A stretch of DNA of 64,000 bases from Tenggerimyces flavus (GTDB taxonomy: Bacteria; Actinomycetota; Actinomycetes; Propionibacteriales; Actinopolymorphaceae). Location: assembly GCF_016907715.1 (NCBI RefSeq), contig NZ_JAFBCM010000001.1, positions 620,001-684,000 of the forward strand, in the 5' to 3' direction. A program made the translations under genes and the position numbers. This document shows positions 58,056 to 64,000 of the stretch, piece after piece (within the stretch, counting starts at the first letter, position 1; every line of letters begins with the position of its first letter). The notes under the pieces were generated by a model. The model did not search any database, was not told the DNA's origin, and saw only the letters and a list, made by a program, of their open reading frames with translations.

Positions 58056-58787
58056 ATGTCGACATCACCCGCCGGCCTGTCCAGGCGCGGCATGCTGGTG
58101 CTGGGCGCGCTCGCCTTGACGGCGGTGAGCTGTAGCCAGCCAGACCAGATAGCCCAACGGGTCCAGCCCGCGAAGTCCAGTCCGTCCGGAGGTCCTGTGC
58201 CTGACGACGCGTGGAAGCGCCTGCTCACCGGCAACGAACGGTTCGCCCAGGGCGAGCAGATCCGACCCCGCCAGGAGCTGTCCTGGCGACAGGCGGTCGC
58301 GGGGAAGCAGCAGACCCCGTTCGCCTGCGTCCTCGGCTGCGTGGACTCGCGCGTGACGCCGGAGATCGTCTTCGACCAGGGCCTCGGCGACCTGTTGACC
58401 GTGCGTACGGCCGGCGAGGTGCTCGACGACGCGGTCATCGGCAGCATCGAGTACGGCGTCCACCACCTGAACATCCCGCTGGTCGTCGTCCTCGGCCACT
58501 CCAACTGCGGTGCCGTCCAGGCGACGATCGACGTCGTCAAGGGCGAGGAGAAGGTGCACGGCGAGGTCAGCGCGCTCGTGCGCGCGATCGAAGCGGCCGT
58601 GCTCGCGACGCCGGAGAACGACAACGAGGAGGAGTTCCTCGCCGCGTGCGTCGACGAGCAGGCGCGCCGAATGGCGGTCGAGCTGCCGGAGCGCTCCGAG
58701 GTCGTCGACGCCGCGATCCTGGCCGGCAAGACCCGGGTGATCGCGGCGACGTACGACCTGCAGAGCGGCAAGATCAAGGAGCTGTGA
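58056..58787 (+). CDS. beta-carbonic anhydrase with export signal
   Basis: 243 residues. Zinc-site motifs are ACVLGCVDSRVTPE (Cys95, Asp97, Arg99) and LGHSNCGA (His148, Cys151), complete for a beta-class carbonic anhydrase. The N-terminus is a twin-arginine-type signal (LSRRGMLVLGALALTAVSC) ending in a possible lipobox Cys26, so the enzyme may be exported folded and attached to the membrane. It hydrates CO2 outside the cell. The 3' end overlaps the opposing P450 gene by 14 bp. Confidence 0.9.
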   Translation: MSTSPAGLSRRGMLVLGALALTAVSCSQPDQIAQRVQPAKSSPSGGPVPDDAWKRLLTGNERFAQGEQIRPRQELSWRQAVAGKQQTPFACVLGCVDSRVTPEIVFDQGLGDLLTVRTAGEVLDDAVIGSIEYGVHHLNIPLVVVLGHSNCGAVQATIDVVKGEEKVHGEVSALVRAIEAAVLATPENDNEEEFLAACVDEQARRMAVELPERSEVVDAAILAGKTRVIAATYDLQSGKIKEL

Positions 58788-60057
58788 CCAGCGCTCCCTC
58801 GAGCGGGAGCGAACGCAGCCCACGGATCGTCGTCGTCTGACGGCGTACGGGCTTGCCCACCAGCCGTAGCCGCGGCAGCCGTTCGGCGAGCGCCTCGAAC
58901 GCGACCGTTCCCTCCAGCCGCGCCAGCGGAGCGCCGACACAATAATGGATGCCCGACGAGAACGCGAGATGCTCAGCCGGCGCCTCGCGCGCGATGTCGA
59001 ACCGTGCCGGCGTCTCGTACACCTCCGGGTCGCGGTTGGCGGCGCCGAGCAGCGGGATGACGTGCGACCCGGTCCGGAACAGCCGCCCGCCGAGCTCGAG
59101 GTCCTCGTGCGCGATCCGCATCGTGTTCTGCACCGGCGCGTCGTACCGCAGCACCTCCTCCGCCGCCTTCGCCGCAAGCGACGGGTCTTCGCGCAGCAGC
59201 GCCCACTGGGCAGGGTGGGAGAGGAACGCGAGCATGCCGTTCCCGATCAGGTTGACGGTCGTCTCGAAGCCCGCGATGAGCAAGAGCTGGCAGCAGGTGA
59301 TCAGCTCGTACTCGGTGAGCTTCTCCTCGCCCAACGCGGCGGCGAGGATGCTGATCACGTCGTCCTTCGGCTCCCTCGTCCGCTCCCGCAGCAGCCGGGT
59401 GAACAGCGCGGCGAGGTCGCGGCGGGCGCCGGCGAGCTCCTTGGAGTGGCGTACGGAGTCGACGCCGTCGAGCGCCTTGCCGACGATGCGGCCGTACCCG
59501 GCGAACACCTCGTAGTCGACCTCCGGAATCCCCAGCAGGTCGGCGATCACCGCGATCGGCAGCGGGTTGGCGAAGTCGGTGATGAGATCGAACGAGCCCT
59601 TGCGCATCGCCTTGTCTAGCAGGCGATGCGTGACCTCCTCGACCCGTGCGCGGTAGCCGAGGATGCGCTTCGCGGTGAACGCGGGCGTCGCCAGCCGCCG
59701 CAACCGCGTGTGGTCGGGCGGGTCGAGCTCGAGGAACGAGAAGTCGAAGCCCTCGCTCTCGCCTTCGGGGAGCACGGTGACACCGGAGTAGTCGCCGGTG
59801 TTGGCTCGGACGCCCCAGCGCCGGTCGCGCAGGATCTTGTTGGAGAGCTCGTGGCTTGTCGTCGACCAGATCTTGATCCTGCTTCGGTACAGCGGGCCCT
59901 CGGCGCGCAGGCGCTCGTAGATCGGGTACGGGTTTTCGTGCCCCTCGCGCAACATCAGCTTGACAAAGGGATCGCCCAGCACGTTCCCCATGAACCACAG
60001 ACCGGCCCGTTGCGACCGAATCCGCCACCCCAGTTGAAGATCCGCCTTCAGTGTCAT
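58774..60057 (-). CDS. cytochrome P450
   Basis: 427 residues. Haem-binding loop FSSGIHYCVGAPLAR with the axial Cys373, I-helix AGFETT (262-267, with the acid/Thr pair), and ExxR as EVLR (301-304). N-terminal half typical of bacterial P450s (FLELDPPDHTRLRRLATPAF). No transmembrane anchor, so a soluble class I enzyme needing a separate ferredoxin. ATG overlapping the MFS stop (ATGA). Operon TetR-MFS-P450 suggests oxidation of the exported or sensed compound. Confidence 0.92.
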   Translation of the reverse strand: MTLKADLQLGWRIRSQRAGLWFMGNVLGDPFVKLMLREGHENPYPIYERLRAEGPLYRSRIKIWSTTSHELSNKILRDRRWGVRANTGDYSGVTVLPEGESEGFDFSFLELDPPDHTRLRRLATPAFTAKRILGYRARVEEVTHRLLDKAMRKGSFDLITDFANPLPIAVIADLLGIPEVDYEVFAGYGRIVGKALDGVDSVRHSKELAGARRDLAALFTRLLRERTREPKDDVISILAAALGEEKLTEYELITCCQLLLIAGFETTVNLIGNGMLAFLSHPAQWALLREDPSLAAKAAEEVLRYDAPVQNTMRIAHEDLELGGRLFRTGSHVIPLLGAANRDPEVYETPARFDIAREAPAEHLAFSSGIHYCVGAPLARLEGTVAFEALAERLPRLRLVGKPVRRQTTTIRGLRSLPLEGALVTAP

Positions 60058-61268
60058 ACGCCCTCCCGTAGACCTCGACTGGCGGCGGCGTAGATCGCCG
60101 ACACCAGACAGCCGATGCCGATCGCGGCGAACGCGATGCCCGCGCCGCCGAACTCGATCACCGGCCCGAACACGAGCATTCCGAGCGGCCCCGCCGCCAT
60201 GGCGAGCGAGGCGAACGTGCCGATCACACGCCCGCGCAGGTGCTCGGGCGTACGTTCCTGCATGATCACCGCGGCCACGGGGTTGATCGGACCCGCGACG
60301 ATGCCGATCGCGCCGGCGATGACGGCCATCCCCCACACCGGCGGCAGGAACGCGAGACCGAAGAATCCCAACCCCACCAGGGCAACCGCGCCAGCGAGCG
60401 TCCCACGGCGCGGCAGCCTGTGGCCGACGACGCCGTACCCGATGGCGCCGGCCAGCCCGCCGATCGCGAACGAGCTGAGCACCAGCGCGAGGTCGGTCGC
60501 CCGCCCGACGTCTTGCAGGTGGGCGGTGAGAACGAGCGTCAGCGGTGTCAGGAACAGCATCGCGATCATCGCGGCGATGCTCACGTCGCGGATCGCGCGA
60601 TCGTTCCAGACGAACTTCAGGCCGACGACGATCGAACGCAGGAACGACTCGCCGCGGTGCGGCTCGGGCGAGATCCCGCGCGGAACCGTCGTGGCGGTGA
60701 AGACGACCGCGGCGACGAACAGCCCTACCGCGGCCCACAGCGTGCCGAAGCCGCCGATCCACGCGAGCAGGAGCCCGGCGAGACCGGGACCGAGGATCGC
60801 GCCGACGTTCTCCGCCGCCTCGCCCCAGGCGTTGACGCGTTCCAGCGGCATCAGTGCCCGGCGGGCGACGTCGGGGCGCATCGCCTCGCGGGCGGCCGCG
60901 CCGGGGCCGTCGAAGATCGCGCCGAGGGCGACGAGGATCAGGATGAGCGCGATGCCGAGGCCGACCGTACTGTCCAGCAAGGGCAACGCGGCAACGGCGG
61001 CGGCGCTCAGCAGGTCGGCGCAGATGCTCGCGAACCGGCGTCCGACGCGGTCGACGAGCGCACCGCCGAACAGCGTGGAGAGCACCATCGGCGCGACCGC
61101 CGCCGCGCCGACCAGGCCGGCGAGCGAGGCGCTGCCGGTCTTCGCGAGGACGAGCCAGGGCATCACGACGGCGACGATCTGGTTGCCGGTGTAGGAGAGC
61201 GCGGTCGCCGAGATGAGGCCGGCGAGCGGGACGCGCGATCGTTCGGTCCTGGTGCGTACGTCGGTCAT
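60054..61268 (-). CDS. MFS transporter
   Basis: 404 residues, about 12 helices. Motif A appears as GALVDRVGRRFASI and the repeat in HRLPRRGTLAGAVALV. The proteins of this group (with DRLVGRV-type linkers such as EHLRGRVIGTFAS) resemble drug or macrolide exporters of the MefA/tetracycline-resistance kind. The start overlaps the stop of the tetR gene by 4 bp, and the stop overlaps the P450 start, so the three are translated as one chain of coupled genes. Confidence 0.9.
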   Translation of the reverse strand: MTDVRTRTERSRVPLAGLISATALSYTGNQIVAVVMPWLVLAKTGSASLAGLVGAAAVAPMVLSTLFGGALVDRVGRRFASICADLLSAAAVAALPLLDSTVGLGIALILILVALGAIFDGPGAAAREAMRPDVARRALMPLERVNAWGEAAENVGAILGPGLAGLLLAWIGGFGTLWAAVGLFVAAVVFTATTVPRGISPEPHRGESFLRSIVVGLKFVWNDRAIRDVSIAAMIAMLFLTPLTLVLTAHLQDVGRATDLALVLSSFAIGGLAGAIGYGVVGHRLPRRGTLAGAVALVGLGFFGLAFLPPVWGMAVIAGAIGIVAGPINPVAAVIMQERTPEHLRGRVIGTFASLAMAAGPLGMLVFGPVIEFGGAGIAFAAIGIGCLVSAIYAAASRGLREGV

Positions 61269-61846
61269 GCGCGCTGCCCGATGCCCTCGAGGAGGGTGCG
61301 TACGACCAGGTCGGGGGCGTCACGGGCGGCGAGCCAGCCGTACGCGACACCCTCCCACGCGGTGTAGAGCAGACCGTAGAGCGCGGAGACGAACCACCAC
61401 TCGGCGATGTCCGCGCGGACCTGGCCCTGCTCTTTGGCGCGGCGCACGAGGACGTGCAGCGGCGGCTCGAGCTCGGACATGCGGCGCATGACCTTGGGCT
61501 CGTCGTCGAGCGTGGGCTGGCGGAAGAGGAACTGCAGCTGCGGGCCGAGCGGGACGAGCCTCTCGACGAGGTGGTGGAGGACGGTGACGGGGTCCTCGTC
61601 CGCGGCCTCGAGCGCGGTGGCGATCGCGCGGTCGCACCGGTCGAGGGAGTCGTGCGCGACGGCGACGAGCAGGTCCTGGCGGGTCGGGTAGTGCTTGTGC
61701 AGCGTCGTACGACCGATGCCGGCGGCCTTGGCGACGTCGGCGAGCGACGCGTTCGGCCGCGCGACCAGCACCTCGGCCGCCACGTCGAGCAGCTCCCGCG
61801 GCGCGGGTGCCTGATGCCGTGTGCGGCCGGAGGCGTGAACAGTCAT
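61265..61846 (-). CDS. TetR-family regulator heading a MFS-P450 operon
   Basis: 193 residues from the ATG at 61844-61846 (MTVHASGRTRHQAP). Helix-turn-helix LLDVAAEVLVARPNASLADV, AKAAGIGRTTLHKHYPTRQD. C-terminal effector domain includes EWWFVSALYGLLYTAWEG. Two upstream in-frame Met codons lie within the operator and were not used. A TACTGT box exactly seven bases before this ATG suggests a leaderless transcript. Likely represses its own operon. Confidence 0.88.
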   Translation of the reverse strand: MTVHASGRTRHQAPAPRELLDVAAEVLVARPNASLADVAKAAGIGRTTLHKHYPTRQDLLVAVAHDSLDRCDRAIATALEAADEDPVTVLHHLVERLVPLGPQLQFLFRQPTLDDEPKVMRRMSELEPPLHVLVRRAKEQGQVRADIAEWWFVSALYGLLYTAWEGVAYGWLAARDAPDLVVRTLLEGIGQRA

Positions 61847-61853
61847 GTTCACT

Positions 61854-61868
61854 ACAGTACACAACTGT
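61854..61868. promoter_or_regulatory. candidate operator of the TetR-MFS-P450 operon
   Basis: Inverted repeat ACAGT-ACACA-ACTGT covers the presumed -10 box on the minus strand. Outer half-sites GAACAGT/ACTGTTC extend the symmetry. The 171-bp gap also faces the secreted-protein gene at 62018. Confidence 0.55.
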
Positions 61869-62017
61869 TCGCACCGACGCTTGGGCCTGGCCTGTGGCCG
61901 GCAGCGGCAGGAAGGTGCCGGGGACCTGTACGGGGCGGCGGCGGAGTGGGAAGTTTTCTACAGCGCAGTGGCGCTCGACGTTGCTGCCTGCCGTGGCCCC
62001 ACGACGAGGAGTGCGTC

Positions 62018-63754
62018 ATGTCGCCGACGTCCCATCGTTTTGCCCGAGCCGGCCTCGCCCTGGCCGCCGTTGTCGCAATGTCCAGTACGTTCGGCTCCTC
62101 CGCCGGAGCCGCGCCGCCCCCACCGGACAGCAAGCTGGTCTCGTACCACGGCTACCAGGTCGCGGTGCCCAAGGCCTGGCCGGTGGTCGACCTCGCGAAG
62201 GACAAGGCCTGCGTCCGGTTCGACAAGCCGGCCGTCTACCTCGGCTCGCCGAACTACCAGGAGAGCTGCCCGGCCAACGTGGTCGGCCGTGCCGCCGGCC
62301 TGCTGATCGAGCCGCTGAACGGCACGTCGGCCGCCCGCCCCGGCATCGTTCGCGCGAAGTCCGGCACTGCCGTGGCCGCGGCGGCGACGTCGGCGAGCGG
62401 CACGCTGCAGGTCGCGATCGAGGGCGCCGGCGTGCTGGTGACCGCCGCGCACGGCCCGTCGGACGAGGCGGCCGTTCGGAGCATCCTCGGCACCGGCAAG
62501 CTCGTCGCCGGCGGCCGCGCGATCACGCTCGACAAGGCGGCGAAGACGTCCGCCGTCATCACGCCGACCGCGGCCGTGGTGGCGCCCGGAACGTTCAACG
62601 GCAAGGGCTTCGACCAGTGCGCGGCGCCCTCGCAGTCCACGATGGACACCTGGTGGAACTCCTCCCCGTACAAGGCGGTCGGCATCTACATCAGCGGCAT
62701 CCAGCGCGGGTGCGCGCAGCCGAACCTGACGTCGACGTGGATCACCAACCAGCACAACCGGGGTTGGAAGTTCCTGCCCCTGCACGTCGGTCTGCAGGCG
62801 CCGTGCCGACCGGGCGGCGGCCACAAGATGTCCGGCGATCCCGCGACCGCCCGCAACCAGGGCCACCAGGCCGGTGTCGAGTCGGTGAACGCCGCCCAGG
62901 CGTTGGGGATCGTCGCCGGCAGCGTCCTCTACAACGACATGGAGCAGTACGGCCGCGAAGCCGCCTGCATCACCGCGGTGATGTCGTTCCTCGACGGCTG
63001 GACCGACGAGCTGCACGCCCGCGGCTACCTGTCCGGCGTCTACTCCAGCGCTTCGTCCGGCATCACGGACCTGGTCAACAACTACAACAGCTCGACCTAC
63101 ACGCGGCCCGACCACGTGTTCTTCGCCTGGTGGAACAACGTCGCGAACACCGACGGGGGCCAGTACATCCCGGCGAGCATGTGGAGCAACCACCAGCGGG
63201 TCAAGCAGTACGCGGGCGACGTCTCCGAGACGTGGGGAGGCGTACAGATCAACATCGACCGCGACTTCTTCGACACTGCGAACGGCGGCCCGCCGCCCCC
63301 GTGCGCGGGCGTGTCGCTGGACGCGACGGCGTACCCGAACCAGCAGTCCGGCGCGACGGGCAACCTGGTGAAGGCCGCGCAGTGTCTGCTGCAGGGTGCG
63401 GGGTCGATGCCGGCGGGCACGCCGTCGGGAACGTTCGACGCGGCGACTGAGACGGCGGTGCGCTCGTTCCAGACGTCGAAGTCGCTGCCGGTGACGGGCG
63501 TGATCAACTCCAACACCTGGACGGCGTTGCTGTCGCGAGGATCGACGCCGACGTTGCGGAGCGGCTCGTCGGGCGCTGATGTGTCGCGGCTGCAGCGTTC
63601 GCTGACCTCGGCCTTGGGGCGGACGGTCGGCATCGACGGCGCGTTCGGGCCGATCACCGACCAGGCGGCGCGCGACTACCAGTCGACGCGCGGCCTGGGC
63701 GTGGACGGCATCGTCGGGCCGGCGACCTGGGGGGCGCTGCAAGCCGGCCGTTGA
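62018..63754 (+). CDS. secreted DUF1906/peptidoglycan-binding protein
   Basis: 578 residues with a Sec signal peptide (RFARAGLALAAVVAMSSTFG, cleavage near GAA). The region from about 195 to 420 is DUF1906-like (glycoside-hydrolase-like, Rv2525c type): GFDQCAAPSQSTMDTWWNSS, YKAVGIYISG, GSVLYNDMEQYG, VFFAWWNNV and QINIDRDFFD. Two PG_binding_1 domains follow (about 440-510 and 515-578: TFDAATETAVRSFQTSK, GAFGPITDQAARDYQSTRGL). It probably cleaves or remodels cell-wall glycans. GAGGA upstream of the ATG; a double palindrome follows the stop. Confidence 0.88.
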   Translation: MSPTSHRFARAGLALAAVVAMSSTFGSSAGAAPPPPDSKLVSYHGYQVAVPKAWPVVDLAKDKACVRFDKPAVYLGSPNYQESCPANVVGRAAGLLIEPLNGTSAARPGIVRAKSGTAVAAAATSASGTLQVAIEGAGVLVTAAHGPSDEAAVRSILGTGKLVAGGRAITLDKAAKTSAVITPTAAVVAPGTFNGKGFDQCAAPSQSTMDTWWNSSPYKAVGIYISGIQRGCAQPNLTSTWITNQHNRGWKFLPLHVGLQAPCRPGGGHKMSGDPATARNQGHQAGVESVNAAQALGIVAGSVLYNDMEQYGREAACITAVMSFLDGWTDELHARGYLSGVYSSASSGITDLVNNYNSSTYTRPDHVFFAWWNNVANTDGGQYIPASMWSNHQRVKQYAGDVSETWGGVQINIDRDFFDTANGGPPPPCAGVSLDATAYPNQQSGATGNLVKAAQCLLQGAGSMPAGTPSGTFDAATETAVRSFQTSKSLPVTGVINSNTWTALLSRGSTPTLRSGSSGADVSRLQRSLTSALGRTVGIDGAFGPITDQAARDYQSTRGLGVDGIVGPATWGALQAGR

Positions 63755-63770
63755 CGGCTCGGGTGTTTTT

Positions 63771-63817
63771 ATGAAGGGCACCTTCATTCGAACCTATGGA
63801 ATGAAGGTGCCCTTCAT
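63771..63817 (-). repeat. double palindrome with CATAGGTTC loop (minus strand), copy 4
   Basis: Each arm is a palindrome (ATGAAGG-GCA-CCTTCAT, and its reverse-centre form with TGC). The arms also pair with each other perfectly over 19 bp around a 9-nt loop that on the minus strand reads CATAGGTTC. Located 16 bp after the stop of the DUF1906 gene. From 63821 to the window end only GCTTGGCCATC-like repeats are visible, and no supportable gene. Confidence 0.75.
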
Positions 63818-64000
63818 TTAATGGGGCGCGGGCGGATCGTGGTGCGGGGCGTTCGAGGTCGCCCCCGCCCGTTGGCCGGCCACGCCGCCTGCCGCTTGGC
63901 CATCCCCAGCGCCGCTTGGCCATCGACCATCGGTCGGCTGTTTCCTTGACGATTCGTCGGTCGGCGCTCCGGCTCGACCCAGCGCCGTTGCTCGGCCATC

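Noticed and set aside
58774-61350. 858-residue minus-strand reading frame that seems to fuse a transporter region to a P450
   Set aside because: Only the last 427 residues are P450. The earlier part is the MFS gene read in the wrong frame, with Arg-rich nonsense composition.
63814-63999. 61-residue minus-strand open frame at the window end
   Set aside because: Composition is Arg/Pro-rich, it ends in the palindrome, and repeats of GCTTGGCCATC explain it better; no family similarity.
1-64000. tRNA, rRNA, CRISPR arrays, integrase or full insertion sequences
   Set aside because: Nothing with tRNA-like cloverleaf ends, regularly spaced direct repeats, or transposase/integrase protein motifs was found; the mobile-looking sequences are all non-coding.

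Overview
The window comes from the chromosome of a high-GC, Gram-positive actinomycete. The evidence is heavy G/C at third codon positions, many GTG starts, lipoproteins with actinobacterial lipoboxes, a purF-purM-DUF3073 block, a mycothiol-type DinB/maleylpyruvate isomerase-family protein, two-subunit lycopene cyclase genes of the actinobacterial CrtYc/CrtYd kind, a valine/leucine dehydrogenase and many TetR regulators. Family and genus cannot be fixed from the sequence; a soil-type actinomycete with a large genome is the most I would infer. No rRNA, tRNA, CRISPR array, phage module or intact transposase gene was seen.

Layout. 0-6 kb: the start of a maltose-type ABC importer operon (binding protein, then permease running off the edge), a nitroreductase/serine hydrolase pair, a small lipoprotein, and a divergent LysR-alpha/beta hydrolase pair. 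6.0-18.5 kb: a block bounded by two mirror-image non-coding repeat cassettes. It holds a carotenoid operon (FAD monooxygenase, crtI, crtB; lycopene cyclase genes crtYc/crtYd opposing), ridA, a 172-bp MITE-like element, a zinc-ribbon gene, a secreted S15 peptidase, menB and a fused secDF. 18.5-30.2 kb: SDRs, a carboxymuconolactone decarboxylase-like protein, aldose epimerase, a second DNA sliding clamp, Mug glycosylase, a ferritin-like protein, a MerR-VOC pair, a TetR/MFS drug efflux pair with three operator-like sites, valine/leucine dehydrogenase, and a decayed aminoglycoside phosphotransferase. 30.2-37.9 kb: a sugar operon (uronate dehydrogenase-like, ThuA-like, acetyl xylan esterase-like), a lone DUF4157 protein, and purine genes. 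38-49.5 kb: a beta-lactamase-fold hydrolase, a methyltransferase, a PadR-hydrolase-phosphotransferase operon, threonine catabolism (tdh-kbl), and a secreted enzyme coupled to a beta-propeller lectin. 49.5-64 kb: a DinB polymerase with an altered catalytic motif, an M20 dipeptidase, a TSUP transporter, a TetR/SDR pair, RecQ with a phosphoribosyltransferase-like tail, a sterol-carrier-like protein, a lipoprotein-like carbonic anhydrase, a TetR-MFS-P450 operon, and a secreted DUF1906/peptidoglycan-binding protein.

The most unusual signal is not a gene. The window carries several families of dispersed palindromic repeats. One is a hairpin whose two arms are each palindromes, separated by a conserved loop of the form NATAGRTYY; four copies lie near 6.5, 18.0, 33.3 and 63.8 kb. 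Arm sequences differ between copies but pairing is kept by compensating changes. Two copies lie at the outer ends of the mirrored 0.4-0.5 kb cassettes that bracket the carotenoid-to-secDF block. A separate pair of 32-nt hairpins (40.8 and 53.15 kb) differs by one compensated base pair. These look like an undescribed REP/MITE-like or structured-RNA element family.
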